Shown: positions 26,185 through 35,333 of the stretch, piece by piece
How the letters are laid out: the number at the start of each line of letters is the position of its first letter
How positions within the stretch are numbered: the first letter of the stretch is position 1
From: Solidesulfovibrio magneticus
Lineage (GTDB): Bacteria > Desulfobacterota > Desulfovibrionia > Desulfovibrionales > Desulfovibrionaceae
Length of the DNA: 64,000 nucleotides
Assembly: GCA_002482565.1 (NCBI GenBank)
Contig: DLGG01000138.1
Span: forward strand, 46,241 to 110,240
Reading direction: 5' to 3'
Program-made: the position numbers and the translations under genes
Notes under the pieces: model-generated
What the model was told of the DNA's origin: nothing
The model's database searches: none
Seen by the model: only the letters and a program-made list of their open reading frames with translations

Positions 26185-29052
26185 ATGCGCCTTCGCGTAC
26201 TCGTTCTCACCATTCTCGTTCTCCTTTTCTCCTTCACCCACGCCGCCGCCGCAACGCCGCCCGCCGAGCCGATCCTGCGCATCGAAACCGGCATGCACAC
26301 GGCGCTTATCAAACGCATCGCCGTGGACGGGCTGGGCCGCTATCTGGCCACGGCCTCCGACGACAAGACCTGCCGCGTCTGGGACATCAAGACCGGCGAA
26401 CAACTGCGCGTGCTGCGTCCGCCCATCGGCCACGAATACGAGGGCCGCCTCTACAGCGTGGCCATGAGCCCCGACGGCCGCTACGTCTTTTGCGGCGGCT
26501 GGTCCGGCTACGGCTGGGACAAGGCCCACAGCGTCTACGTGTTCGACCGCGAATCCGGCCAGCTCGTGCGCCGGCTGACCGGCCTGCCAAGCGTGGTCAA
26601 CCATCTGGCCGTCTCCCGCGACGGGGCCTATCTGGCTGCCGTCATGGGCGAGGACGGCCTTCGCGTCTGGCGGCTGTCCGATCTGGCGCTTGTGGGCCAG
26701 GACCGCGACTACAAGGGCGAAAGCTACGGCGCGGCCTTTGACGGCAAGGGGCATCTGGCCACGGCTTGCTACGACGGCTCGGTGCGGCTTTACCGCGTGG
26801 CCGACACGGGCCTGACCCTGCTCGCCAAGACCCAGACCCAGGGCGGGGCGCGGCCCTTTTCCCTGGCCTTTTCCCCCGACGGCAGCCAGCTCGCCGTGGG
26901 CTTCACCGACACCCCGGCCGTCACGGTCCTGGACGCCGAAACTCTGGGCCTGCTCGGCGCGCCGAACCTGGCCGGCGTGGACAACGGCAACCTCGCCACC
27001 GTCGCCTTTGCCGCCGACGGGTCGCTTTTGGCCGCCGGCCGCTGGGTCACGGACCGAGGCTGCCCCATCCGCAGCTTCAAGCCGTCGGATTACGTGCAAT
27101 ACCGCGACCTCGACACCGGCAAATCCGCCGTGGTGGCCCTGTGTCCGCTGCCCGACGGCGGCGTGGCCTACGGCACGGTGGCCCCGCGCTGGGGCGTGCT
27201 GCGCCCGGACGGCAGCTTCGGCATGACCCGCTCCCCGGCCATCCAGGACTACCGGTCCTCGGTGCGGGCCTTCTACCTCGACCGCACCGGCGAGACGGTG
27301 GGCTATGCCGTGGGCGGGCGCAAGGGCGTCTACCGCTTCGCCTTGCCCGGCCGCGATCTGCGCCACATCGACGCCGTGACCCCGGACATGGCCGCGCCCC
27401 GGACCCAGGCCACGGGATTGACCGTGGCCGGCTGGGAAGGCGGCCGCACGCCGACGCTTAACGGCCAGCCCCTCAAGATGAAGGATTTCGAGACCGCCTT
27501 TTCCCTGGCCATCGCCCCGGACAACCGCCGGCTGATCCTGGGCACCTCCTGGAACGTCCGGGCCTACGGAGCCGATGGCGCGCCGTTGTGGCAAACGCCG
27601 GCCCCGGACACGGTCTGGGCGGTCAATGTCAGCGGCGACGGCCGGATGGTCGTCGCGGCCATGGGCGACGGCTCCATCCGTTGGTATCGCCTGGAGGACG
27701 GGCGGGAACTGTTGGCCTATTTCCCCAACGCCGACGGCAAACGCTGGGTGTTGTGGACCCCCACCGGCTACTACGACGCCTCCCCGGGCGGCGAGGACAT
27801 GATCGGCTGGAACGTCAACAACGGCCCGGACCACGCGGCCGACTTCTTCCCGGCCTCGCGTTTCCGCGAGGCCTACCACCGGCCCGACGTGGTGGACATG
27901 GTGCCGCGCGCCCTGGACGAGGACCGGGCCCTGGCCGCGGCCAACGTGGCCCGGGGCGGCGATGTGCGCGCGCCTTCGGTGCTGACCGCCCGGCCGCCGG
28001 TGGTGGAAATCTTGAGCCCGGCTCCGGGCGGGGGATTTGCCGCGCCGGACATGGCCGTCAAATACGCCGTGCGCAGCCCCGGCGGCGAGGATGTGACGGC
28101 CGTGCGGGTGCTGGTGGACGGCGCGCGCGTGTTGGAGCAGCGTCCGAACCTCGCCGGCCGGGGCCTGGAGCCCAGCGTGCTGACCAGCAACGTGGCCCTG
28201 CCTGAGCGTGACGTGGTGTTGTCGGTGGTGGCCGAAAACAAAAACGGCCCCTCGGCTCCGGCCACGGTGAAGCTCAAGTGGACCGGCCGGGCCGCCGCGC
28301 CGGCCGCGCCGGCTTCCAAGCTCTACGTCCTGGCCATCGGGGCCGGGGCCTATGCCGACAAGTCCTTGTCGCTGACCTATCCGGCCAAGGACGCCAAGGA
28401 CTTCGCCGCCGCCATGGCCCTGCAAAAGGGCAAGCTCTACAGCGACGTGGTGGTGCGTACGCTGACCGACGAGGCCGCCACCAAGGAAGCCATCCTCAAC
28501 GGCCTGGACTGGATCGAGCGCCAGACCACCCAGCACGACGTGGCCATGATCTTCCTGGCCGGCCATGGGGTGAACGACAAAAACGGCGACTATTACTTCC
28601 TGCCGACCACGGTGGAGTTGGAGAAGCTGCGGGCCTCGGGGTTGCCGTTTATGGAAGTGCAAAAGACCATCCGCAACATCGCCGGCAAGACGCTCTTTTT
28701 CGTGGACACCTGCCACAGCGGTTCCATCATGGGGGCGTCGCGCCGCGGCATGACCGACGTCAACGGCGTGATAAACGAGCTTTCCAGCGCCGGCAACGGA
28801 GCCATTGTCTTTGCCGCCTCCACCGGCCGGCAGTACTCCCTGGAAAAGCCGGACTGGCAAAACGGGGCCTTCACCAAGGCGCTCGTGGAAGGCGTGCTCG
28901 GCAAGGCCGACGTCAAGCGCACCGGCCGGGTGACGTTTAAAATGCTCGACCTCTACATCTCCGAACGCGTCAAGGAACTCACCGGCGGCGAGCAGACCCC
29001 GACCACCGGCGTGCCCGGCACGGTGGAGGACTTTCCTATCGCGGCCTACTGA
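26185..29052 (+). CDS. Exported WD40-repeat protein with C-terminal caspase-like domain
   Basis: The chosen start at 26185 gives 955 residues with a Sec signal peptide (MRLRVLVLTILVLLFSFTHA); GAGGAG lies about 9 nt upstream. An alternative ATG at 26149 would add 12 residues ahead of it. The first 570 or so residues contain several WD40-like repeats (DDKTCRVWDIKTGEQLRVL is the clearest). The last 250 form a caspase/C14 peptidase domain: LYVLAIGAGAYADKSL, FLAGHGVNDKNGDYY with H794, and LFFVDTCHSGSIMG with C843, the catalytic His-Cys dyad. If exported it would act outside the cytoplasm, unlike most bacterial caspase-like proteins. Target unknown. Confidence 0.85.
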   Translation: MRLRVLVLTILVLLFSFTHAAAATPPAEPILRIETGMHTALIKRIAVDGLGRYLATASDDKTCRVWDIKTGEQLRVLRPPIGHEYEGRLYSVAMSPDGRYVFCGGWSGYGWDKAHSVYVFDRESGQLVRRLTGLPSVVNHLAVSRDGAYLAAVMGEDGLRVWRLSDLALVGQDRDYKGESYGAAFDGKGHLATACYDGSVRLYRVADTGLTLLAKTQTQGGARPFSLAFSPDGSQLAVGFTDTPAVTVLDAETLGLLGAPNLAGVDNGNLATVAFAADGSLLAAGRWVTDRGCPIRSFKPSDYVQYRDLDTGKSAVVALCPLPDGGVAYGTVAPRWGVLRPDGSFGMTRSPAIQDYRSSVRAFYLDRTGETVGYAVGGRKGVYRFALPGRDLRHIDAVTPDMAAPRTQATGLTVAGWEGGRTPTLNGQPLKMKDFETAFSLAIAPDNRRLILGTSWNVRAYGADGAPLWQTPAPDTVWAVNVSGDGRMVVAAMGDGSIRWYRLEDGRELLAYFPNADGKRWVLWTPTGYYDASPGGEDMIGWNVNNGPDHAADFFPASRFREAYHRPDVVDMVPRALDEDRALAAANVARGGDVRAPSVLTARPPVVEILSPAPGGGFAAPDMAVKYAVRSPGGEDVTAVRVLVDGARVLEQRPNLAGRGLEPSVLTSNVALPERDVVLSVVAENKNGPSAPATVKLKWTGRAAAPAAPASKLYVLAIGAGAYADKSLSLTYPAKDAKDFAAAMALQKGKLYSDVVVRTLTDEAATKEAILNGLDWIERQTTQHDVAMIFLAGHGVNDKNGDYYFLPTTVELEKLRASGLPFMEVQKTIRNIAGKTLFFVDTCHSGSIMGASRRGMTDVNGVINELSSAGNGAIVFAASTGRQYSLEKPDWQNGAFTKALVEGVLGKADVKRTGRVTFKMLDLYISERVKELTGGEQTPTTGVPGTVEDFPIAAY

Positions 29053-29079
29053 CGCAAAGCGTCGATTACGCCCTTTGAG

Positions 29080-29113
29080 CCCCGTCGTCGCAGCCCGCGA
29101 CGGCGGGGTTTTT
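29080..29113 (+). terminator. Intrinsic terminator of the caspase-like gene
   Basis: CCCCGTCGTCGC (29080-29091) pairs with GCGACGGCGGGG (29097-29108) with one mismatch, followed by five Ts. It lies about 27 nt after the stop. Confidence 0.85.
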
Positions 29114-29284
29114 CATGGTCCGCCGCTACATGGCAAAACCGACAAACGGTCCGGTCAGCGGCTGGAGACAGATGCGCTCGCTTGGGCGACGCTGGGGATG
29201 CCCTAGACAATACCTCACGGCGGAGATTGCGGATTATCGTGCTGCGCAGAGCGTCTGATGGTTTTTTCGAGAAACGGCAGGAAG

Positions 29285-30400
29285 TCAGAGCCGTATGGCG
29301 ATGCCCCTGGCATGAAGGGCCAAGGCCAGCAGGAACATGACGGCCAGCATGAGCAGCCCCCAGCACAGGGAAGGGAAGGGGCCGGGCGGCAGAAAATGGA
29401 ACACGTCGAAATAAATGGCCTTTTGCAGGCTGAGGGGCTGGCCTGTCGCGCCGAGCACCCGTATGTGGCGCAGGCTGGCGGCCAGAAACGAGGCCGTGAC
29501 GTAGAGGAACAGCGGGTTGCGGCCGAGGATGCACAGCGGGCGCGCCCAGGCGGCCGGGGGGCGGCCGTCGAGGACGGCGTGGGCCACGGCCAGGAGCAGC
29601 AGGCCCAGGCCGCCGGTGAAGAGCACGAAGGAGCTCGTGCATAGGGATTTGTTGAAAGGAAAAACGGCGTTCCAGGCTAGGCCGATGGCGGCCATGAGCA
29701 GTCCGAACAGACCGGCGCGCCCGGGCCGGGCGCTGCCTCGGCGCAGCCAGCGGCCGGCCAGCACGCCGATGAACCCCAAAGCGATGGCCGGCAATGTGGA
29801 CAGGACGCCTTCCGGGTCCCAGGTTGTGCCGAATTTCCAGATGTGGCGTCCAAGGACGAGCTGGTCGAGCCAGCCTTGGAGGTTGGGCTCCATGGCCAGG
29901 GACGGGTGGCCGTGGCCGGGCACGGGCACGGCGGCCAGCAGCAGCCAGTAGCCCAGGAGCGTTGCGCTGGCGACGACGGCCAGCGACCGGCTGGACAGGC
30001 GCGACTGGAGCCAGGCGGCGGCGAGATAGACCACGGCGATGCGCTGGAGCACGCCGGGTATGCGTAGGGCCTCGAAGCTCAGACGCAGATAGGCGTTTTC
30101 TCCCAATCCCAGGGCAAAGAGCACGGCGGCGCGCGGGAGGATTTTGCGCCAGAGGCTGAAGCGCCCCTTGGCGTCGCGAGCCTTGTCGGGATTGATGGCC
30201 AAGGCGACGCACACGCCGACCAGGAAGAGAAACAAGGGAAAAACCACGTCGGCCAGGGTCAGACCGTGCCAATGGGCGTGGAGCAGTTGGGGATAAACGA
30301 AGCGCCGGTCGCCGGGATTGTTGACCACGATCATGGCGGCGATGGCCAGGCCGCGCAGGGCGTCCACGGACGGTAATCGGGAAGTGGCTGGGCTGGGCAT
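29285..30400 (-). CDS. HGSNAT-like membrane acyltransferase
   Basis: A 371-residue integral membrane protein with about ten hydrophobic segments. The N-terminus RLPSVDALRGLAIAAMIVVNNPGD is the hallmark of the heparan-alpha-glucosaminide N-acetyltransferase-like (DUF1624/DUF5009) family, as are ADVVFPLFLFLVGV and LCILGRNPLFLYV. Bacterial members are thought to acylate extracellular sugars, but the substrate here is unknown. The ATG at 30400 has GAGGAG upstream; the much longer frame is rejected because its N-terminal part overlaps the small gene at 30601-30816 and lacks domain similarity. Confidence 0.85.
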   Translation of the reverse strand: MPSPATSRLPSVDALRGLAIAAMIVVNNPGDRRFVYPQLLHAHWHGLTLADVVFPLFLFLVGVCVALAINPDKARDAKGRFSLWRKILPRAAVLFALGLGENAYLRLSFEALRIPGVLQRIAVVYLAAAWLQSRLSSRSLAVVASATLLGYWLLLAAVPVPGHGHPSLAMEPNLQGWLDQLVLGRHIWKFGTTWDPEGVLSTLPAIALGFIGVLAGRWLRRGSARPGRAGLFGLLMAAIGLAWNAVFPFNKSLCTSSFVLFTGGLGLLLLAVAHAVLDGRPPAAWARPLCILGRNPLFLYVTASFLAASLRHIRVLGATGQPLSLQKAIYFDVFHFLPPGPFPSLCWGLLMLAVMFLLALALHARGIAIRL

Positions 30401-30535
30401 GGCCGACTCCTCAACGACAGGCCTAGGCCGCTGCCGTCGGGTCCATGCTACGCGCCCAAGGCCCGAAGTGGAACGGGCCTCCAATGACAAGACGGAAAGC
30501 GGGGAAGCCTGGCGCGGCGCTGTCGCCAAACAGAA

Positions 30536-30566
30536 CGCCCCGGTCGGAGATAGTCCGGCCGGGGCG
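30536..30566 (-). terminator. Probable terminator hairpin
   Basis: CGCCCCGG (30536-30543) and CCGGGGCG (30559-30566) form an 8-bp stem. It lies 35 nt after the stop of the small gene at 30601 on the minus strand. The U-run is weak. Confidence 0.5.
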
Positions 30567-30600
30567 TCGGGGTTCGCGGCATATGGTTGGGCAGGTCCGG

Positions 30601-30816
30601 TCAACCAAGGAGTGTGCCTTCCCAGGCTTCGACATGATACAGGCTGGTGCCGGGATTCTTGGCCCAGGCGCAGGTGCCGGGCCAGTTGCGTTCGATGGGC
30701 CAGTCGCTTCGGGTGCGCAGGGCCTCGTCCAGTGACGCGGCCTCCACGGTGTGTTCGTCCGAGATGGTCAGTTGCAGCTGGGGGCCGCTGATGTAGCGCA
30801 GGGCAAAGGCCGGCAT
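30601..30816 (-). CDS. Small hypothetical protein
   Basis: A 71-residue protein not assigned to a family. It begins MPAFALRYISGPQLQLTISD; the middle TVEAASLDEALRTRS resembles the acidic loops of small soluble alpha/beta proteins, and WPGTCAWAKNPGTSLYHVEAW follows. The ATG at 30816 is chosen because GGAGGAG precedes it directly; an ATG 12 nt upstream lacks a ribosome binding site. It lies on the minus strand between the acyltransferase and the exporter operon and is followed by a hairpin, so it is probably monocistronic. Confidence 0.65.
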   Translation of the reverse strand: MPAFALRYISGPQLQLTISDEHTVEAASLDEALRTRSDWPIERNWPGTCAWAKNPGTSLYHVEAWEGTLLG

Positions 30817-30930
30817 CGTCTCCTCCATGTCCGCGCCAATGCGCCCAAAGGCGTTTGTGCGCGTATTTCATGCCGTTGAACAATCATCAATCACGCAACG
30901 CCCCCGCCCATCACCCAACACCCCTTGCAG

Positions 30931-30974
30931 GGAGGGTCCGGGAGGGGCTTAGCCCCTCCCGGCCGCCGGAGGCA
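30931..30974 (-). repeat. Dispersed GC-rich palindrome, copy E
   Basis: On the minus strand it reads TGCCTCCGGCGG, a hairpin with GGGAGGGGC/GCCCCTCCC arms, then GGACCCTCC. It starts 18 nt after the stop of the small membrane protein, in the same orientation. Compared with copy F the hairpin has compensatory changes at the inner arm (GC against GG, with matching changes opposite). Confidence 0.85.
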
Positions 30975-30992
30975 TATCTTCTCTCTACGAAA

Positions 30993-31163
30993 CTACCCAT
31001 GCGCTCCGGGGAAAAAGACGTTGCTGGCGAAGTAAAAGACGACGAGCAGGGTGACGCCGATGCCCAGGCTCCAGGCCACCAGGCGCTTTTCCGTGGCGTC
31101 CAGGGGCTCGTATTCCATCTTCTTGATTTCTTCGGCGAACTTGAGGTCGTTTAACTGTTCCAT
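30993..31163 (-). CDS. Small single-pass membrane protein, partner of the exporter
   Basis: A 56-residue ORF begins MEQLNDLKFAEEIKKMEYEP and has one transmembrane helix (residues 29-51, VAWSLGIGVTLLVVFYFASNVFF). It starts 18 nt after the stop of the YeiH-type exporter, with a suitable purine-rich stretch upstream, and ends 18 nt before the palindromic repeat. Its size, position and topology suggest a small accessory subunit or regulator of the exporter; nothing in sequence proves this. No family is recognised. Confidence 0.72.
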   Translation of the reverse strand: MEQLNDLKFAEEIKKMEYEPLDATEKRLVAWSLGIGVTLLVVFYFASNVFFPGAHG

Positions 31164-31181
31164 GATGCGCTCCTTGTGAGG

Positions 31182-32621
31182 TTAGCCGGCCAGGGGGGGC
31201 TTGACGCCGTGGAAGAAGAGCCAGGAGATGAAAAGGCCCACCCAGATGATGAAGCCGAACAGGCAAACCACGTACACGGCGGCCAGCCGTCCGATGCCTT
31301 CTTCCCAGAGCTTCTTGAAGTTGGAGACCACGCCGATGGTAAAAAAGGTCAGGGAGAAGAAGATGACGCGCAGGGAATTGAGCGCGCCCACCATGTTCTT
31401 GCCAAGCTTCATGCCGTCGGCGGAATTGGCGCACAGCACCAGCAGGATGAGGAAGGTGAGGATGTAGCCCAGAACAAAGCGGGGGAAGCGGTTCCAGACT
31501 TCGGAGAAGCGCATGCGCTGGCCCGGGCAGCGCTCGAACTTGGTGCACCAGATGTAGGCCAGGACAAAGGACCAGATGCCGATAAAGACGTCGATGAAGA
31601 TCTTCACGGTGGTGGTCACCATGACGATCCAGCCTTCCTGGTACTTGATGCCGAAGTCGGAAAGCGCCTTGGCCCTGATGAGCGCGTCGGCGATGGCGCC
31701 GCTGGCGATGGCTCCGCCGTCGGACTTGACGGCCAGGCCCATCCAGCCGCCGGCCACCATGGGCTCGCCGGTCAGCCACCACTGGGCCACGAAGGGCAGG
31801 ACGACCATTTCCACGCAGGTAAACACCACGACCAGGGAGGAGACCATGATGGGCACCACCGGACGAGCCCGGATGGCCCCGCCGGTGGCGATGGCGGCGG
31901 ACACGCCGCAAATGGAGATGCCCGAGGCCAGGGGTGCGGCCCATTCGCGGCTGAACTTGAAGTACTTGCGCGACACGTAATAGACCACGGCCCAGTAGAT
32001 CAGGTAGGCCTCGACGATGGCGCAAAGGCCTCGGAAGATGATGGAGGAGGCCAGGCCCATGGCGTCGGCGGCCTTGACGCCGAGTTCCGAGCCCATGATG
32101 ACGATGGCGATTTTCACGAACATTTCCGGGCGGCAGGCGGCCTTGAGGGCATTGGCCGTGCCCGGCATGAAGTTGCCGACAAAGATGCCGGCCAGAAGGG
32201 CGATGATGAATCCCGCTTCGCCGGTCAGTCCCAGGGACCAGGGGATGTTGAACTTCTTCAGCGTGTCCGGGGTGGCGGCGATCTGGGCGTAGTGCCCGGC
32301 CGCGTAACAGATGAAGGTGACGAAGAAGACGATGGTGAAGGCCTTGAAAAATTCCTTGGTGTCCGCGCCAAGCAGTTTGACGCCGAGCGTCAGGACGCCG
32401 GTCAGGGCCACATAGGTGATGCACAGGGAAGCGATGCCGGGCAGGGCCTTGTAAGCGGCCGTCGAAGGCGTGAGCACCTTGTCCAGCGACGTCCAGATGT
32501 TGGGCTTGACCACCCAACCGAGCAAATCCAGCCCGAACACGTTGCAAAAGGCCAGGATGAACACGCTGGCCCCGACAAGGAGCGCGACCTTGTCCTCGGT
32601 GAATCCTGTCTTCTGGCTCAT
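31182..32621 (-). CDS. YeiH-family putative sulfate exporter
   Basis: This 479-residue membrane protein has about 12 or 13 hydrophobic helices. The segment VGNFMPGTANALKAACRPEMFVKIAIVIMG and GISICGVSAAIATGGAIRARP match the UPF0324/PSE (putative sulfate exporter) family, whose transport substrate is not firmly established. In a sulfate reducer such carriers are often linked to sulfonate or sulfite metabolism. The start at 32621 (MSQKTGFTEDKVALLVG) has AAGGAGCCT upstream; longer frames are spurious. It is followed after 18 nt by a 56-residue membrane protein and is preceded by a Crp/Fnr-type operator. Confidence 0.86.
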   Translation of the reverse strand: MSQKTGFTEDKVALLVGASVFILAFCNVFGLDLLGWVVKPNIWTSLDKVLTPSTAAYKALPGIASLCITYVALTGVLTLGVKLLGADTKEFFKAFTIVFFVTFICYAAGHYAQIAATPDTLKKFNIPWSLGLTGEAGFIIALLAGIFVGNFMPGTANALKAACRPEMFVKIAIVIMGSELGVKAADAMGLASSIIFRGLCAIVEAYLIYWAVVYYVSRKYFKFSREWAAPLASGISICGVSAAIATGGAIRARPVVPIMVSSLVVVFTCVEMVVLPFVAQWWLTGEPMVAGGWMGLAVKSDGGAIASGAIADALIRAKALSDFGIKYQEGWIVMVTTTVKIFIDVFIGIWSFVLAYIWCTKFERCPGQRMRFSEVWNRFPRFVLGYILTFLILLVLCANSADGMKLGKNMVGALNSLRVIFFSLTFFTIGVVSNFKKLWEEGIGRLAAVYVVCLFGFIIWVGLFISWLFFHGVKPPLAG

Positions 32622-33047
32622 AGGCTCCTTTCTCCTACCCCAACAGGGATTGCCGGTGATGCCTGAGGTTGCCTGCCGACGCGCCGCAAAAGTGATTTTG
32701 TTCACAAGGGGAATTTCCTTGTGCCGCAATTCACAAAGCAATTTCCGAACCAAATATTTTCTTTAAGAAATGTTTATGCAGTGCAAGCGGTTGGCGGGAA
32801 ACAGTTTCGTCCGGTGTAAACTGGAGTTATCACATAAATTCCGCAGGTTGGCAGGGCTGCGGCAGCAGGGGGAGCGCTGTCGCGGGTGAGGCGTTCGATG
32901 GTCTTCACCCAGACCAAGGGCGTTTCGGGCTTGTCTGGAACAGGCCGGGACGGCGTAACGTTTTTCGATGCCTATCGACTAGAAGCCCTGAGCATGGGGA
33001 GTCTCCGGGAACGGAGTGGGAGCTGCCTTGCCAGGAGGACACGCGAT
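32622..33047. other. Divergent intergenic region
   Basis: This 426-nt gap between the exporter and the radical-SAM gene holds a Crp/Fnr-like operator (32703-32736). The plus strand from 32886 stays open into the radical-SAM frame, but that section has no family similarity and is not counted as coding. No small RNA could be identified. Confidence 0.5.
32703..32736. promoter_or_regulatory. Crp/Fnr-family (HcpR-like) operator region
   Basis: TTGTGCCGCAATTCACAA (32719-32736) matches the Crp/Fnr-type pattern TTGTGA-N6-TCACAA with one mismatch. HcpR, a regulator of nitrosative stress and sulfate reduction genes in Desulfovibrio, uses this type of site. An overlapping palindrome CACAAGG-N7-CCTTGTG spans 32703-32723. 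The site is about 100 nt upstream of the exporter start. Confidence 0.55.
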
Positions 33048-35003
33048 ATGGCGATTCGGAAAAAGTTGTTGCTGTTCAATCCGCCGCCCAATCCAGAAAC
33101 CGGGGCGCAGCTGCATCTGGAAAGTCTGGGACTGGGCTATGTCGCCGCCTCCGTGCGTCGGGAGCTGGGCAAGACCCATGACGTGACGCTGTGGGATTGC
33201 AGCCTTGTCGACAAGGCCATGGCCCACGTTCCCGAAGTGCTCAGGGCCACTTCGCCCGATTATGTCGGCCTGAGCCTTTCGGCCATGAACGCCGGGCAAG
33301 GCGTGGCCCTGGCCGCCCAGGTCCGCAAGCGCCATCCCCGGGCCAAGATCCTGATCGGCGGCATTCTGGCTTCTTCCCTGCCGGCCGACGAGTTGGCCTG
33401 TTTCAGTCCGGATGCGATCATTCGGGGCGAAGGCGAAACGCTTGTCCCGCAGGCGTTGGCCATGCTTGAGGACGCCGTGCCTGGCGAGGTGTTGGAGCTT
33501 GTCCAGGAGCAAGCCCTTGATGTGGACGCTCTTGCCTGGCCCGCCCGGGACATGTTGCCCTGGCAGCTCAAGATGCATGCCCAGGCCAGCGTCGCCGCCT
33601 CGCGGGGTTGTCCGTACCGATGCAGTTTTTGCAGTATCCCCAAAGCCGGTCCCATCAGGAAATGGCGGCCCCGGGACATCGACGACGTGGTCGATGAAAT
33701 GGTGTTTCTCTATAAAACGTACAACATCGCCCACTTCTATTTTGTGGACGACAACTTCATCCTCAATTCCAAGCCTTCCTTTCTGCGGGCCGAACGTTTC
33801 GCCAAGCTTGTGCGGGACAAACTGCCTTGCATCCGCTTTGGATTTATGTGCCGATCCTCAGCCATCGACAAGCGACTCCTCAAGATCCTGAAGTCCGCCG
33901 GCCTGGCCGGCGTTTTTCTGGGCATCGAGTCGTTTTCTCAGGCCGTTCTCGATCGTTACAACAAGAAAGAGACCGTCGAGGAGCATGTCCGGGCCATTGC
34001 CGTCCTCAACGATTTGGGCATCACCATCAATCCTGGTTTTATTTTCTTCGATCCCTGGACCAGCGCTTCCGAGATGCGGCAAACGATAAGCGTCATGAAG
34101 GATATCGATTTTCCATCACTGCAATCCATCAATTCCAAATTGACCTGCTATCGCGGAACTGCCATCGAACAACAGCTGGAAGAACTGGAGAAGCCAGAGA
34201 CACGTCTGGGTATCCGCGGCTATGCCGTCAAGGAAGCGCAAACTGCGATCATTATGGAGCAATGTTGCGACATTTTTCAAAATCAGCTGCTTTCGGATCC
34301 TGATTATGTCGAATACCAGCATTGTCAGTATGTGTTGGGATCTTTGCAGCCGTTTTTTCTCAATACGCCCCAGGAGTCGCTCTTTTTATTGCATTATGCG
34401 CAATGCAAGACGCTGTGGAAGGCCGGAGACATGGCCGTTTTGCAGCGGATAGACGATTATTTGCACAGTGTGAGCGCTCCGGGAGCATCAGTCGGCGCTG
34501 TGCTGGACGCCCATTCCCGGGAGAACTGGCGCAAGGGCAATGCCTGCGCCAAACTGTTTTTCGCCCTGGCGCAACCGCATCTGGTCCGCGCCGTGGCTGC
34601 CGGCAGCGCCGAGGAGGCCCGGCTGGCCGTACTGGCCTTCAGCGTGCCCGGCGGCCACCTTGACATGGCCGGCCTGCTCGACCAGCCCGGCGCAAACGGC
34701 GGGAGCAACGACGTCATCATCGCCCAGGCCCTGGGCTATGCCTGGGATGCCGGCTCTATGGGCGGCTATCTGCGCCGCTTGGTCCGCAACAATGACGTCA
34801 AGGCCCTTGTGGCCCTCGTGGAGTCGGCCTGTCTGACGTTCAACTTTGCCGTCATTGAAGCGGTGGAGCGCTGCCTGGAGGAAACGGGCATTCCAGCCGC
34901 CGAATCCCTGGCGACCAGCCTGGAGCAGGCCAGACAACTGTTTCGCTCCAGCTATCCCGAGTTTATTGCGGCCCAGGCCCAATCACCGGCGTCGGTCGCC
35001 TGA
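33048..35003 (+). CDS. Cobalamin-dependent-type radical SAM protein
   Basis: A 651-residue enzyme with an N-terminal B12-binding-like fold (SPDYVGLSLSAMNAGQ; AKILIGGILASSLPADEL; IRGEGE) and a radical SAM core whose 4Fe-4S motif is C188-x3-C192-x2-C195 (GCPYRCSFCS). The rest, from about residue 400, is a long helical region not assigned. Homologues act in methyl transfer, thioether or hopanoid-type chemistry, but no reaction can be deduced. The ATG at 33048 has AGGAGG 11 nt upstream. An upstream in-frame ATG at 32997 is less likely. No obvious partner gene follows; a terminator-like inverted repeat lies downstream. Confidence 0.78.
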   Translation: MAIRKKLLLFNPPPNPETGAQLHLESLGLGYVAASVRRELGKTHDVTLWDCSLVDKAMAHVPEVLRATSPDYVGLSLSAMNAGQGVALAAQVRKRHPRAKILIGGILASSLPADELACFSPDAIIRGEGETLVPQALAMLEDAVPGEVLELVQEQALDVDALAWPARDMLPWQLKMHAQASVAASRGCPYRCSFCSIPKAGPIRKWRPRDIDDVVDEMVFLYKTYNIAHFYFVDDNFILNSKPSFLRAERFAKLVRDKLPCIRFGFMCRSSAIDKRLLKILKSAGLAGVFLGIESFSQAVLDRYNKKETVEEHVRAIAVLNDLGITINPGFIFFDPWTSASEMRQTISVMKDIDFPSLQSINSKLTCYRGTAIEQQLEELEKPETRLGIRGYAVKEAQTAIIMEQCCDIFQNQLLSDPDYVEYQHCQYVLGSLQPFFLNTPQESLFLLHYAQCKTLWKAGDMAVLQRIDDYLHSVSAPGASVGAVLDAHSRENWRKGNACAKLFFALAQPHLVRAVAAGSAEEARLAVLAFSVPGGHLDMAGLLDQPGANGGSNDVIIAQALGYAWDAGSMGGYLRRLVRNNDVKALVALVESACLTFNFAVIEAVERCLEETGIPAAESLATSLEQARQLFRSSYPEFIAAQAQSPASVA

Positions 35004-35333
35004 TCCTTCTGTGCCGCAGGATCGTTTGTCGCGCCGGGCTTTTCTGGAGAAGCAGAGCAAAAGGAAGGCTTGGAGCAGGCCCACGGCCAGGCACAAGGCG
35101 CCGCCGCCGGCCCTCATGGCGGCCACGGCGGTAAAAACATGGGCGTATCGCGGATGACGGGGGGGCGTGCCGGGCAAACGTGCTGGTGGCGAGGCCGGCG
35201 TGGAGACCGAAGCCAAGAGCGGCCACGCCGGCTAGGTGCGGCAAGCGCCCGACCCTTGCCGGAGAATCGGGCGCTTCGAATCTGGTGAGACAGAAAGGAT
35301 TGTCCGCAAAGTCCGCCCTCGGCAGGGCAAGGG
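35004..35333. other. Convergent intergenic region with inverted repeats
   Basis: No gene is visible. Two stems lie inside: GCCGGCGTGG (35194-35203) with CCACGCCGGC (35223-35232), and AAGCGCCCGA (35243-35252) with TCGGGCGCTT (35267-35276). The second probably terminates transcription from both flanking convergent genes. Confidence 0.65.

Noticed and set aside
30401..30883. N-terminal extension of the HGSNAT-like protein
   Set aside because: It overlaps the small gene at 30601-30816 and lacks homology; ATG 30400 with GAGGAG begins the family motif.
32886..33047. Radical-SAM coding sequence beginning at 32886
   Set aside because: The first 54 codons have no similarity to the B12-binding domain, and the ATG at 33048 with AGGAGG starts the conserved part.
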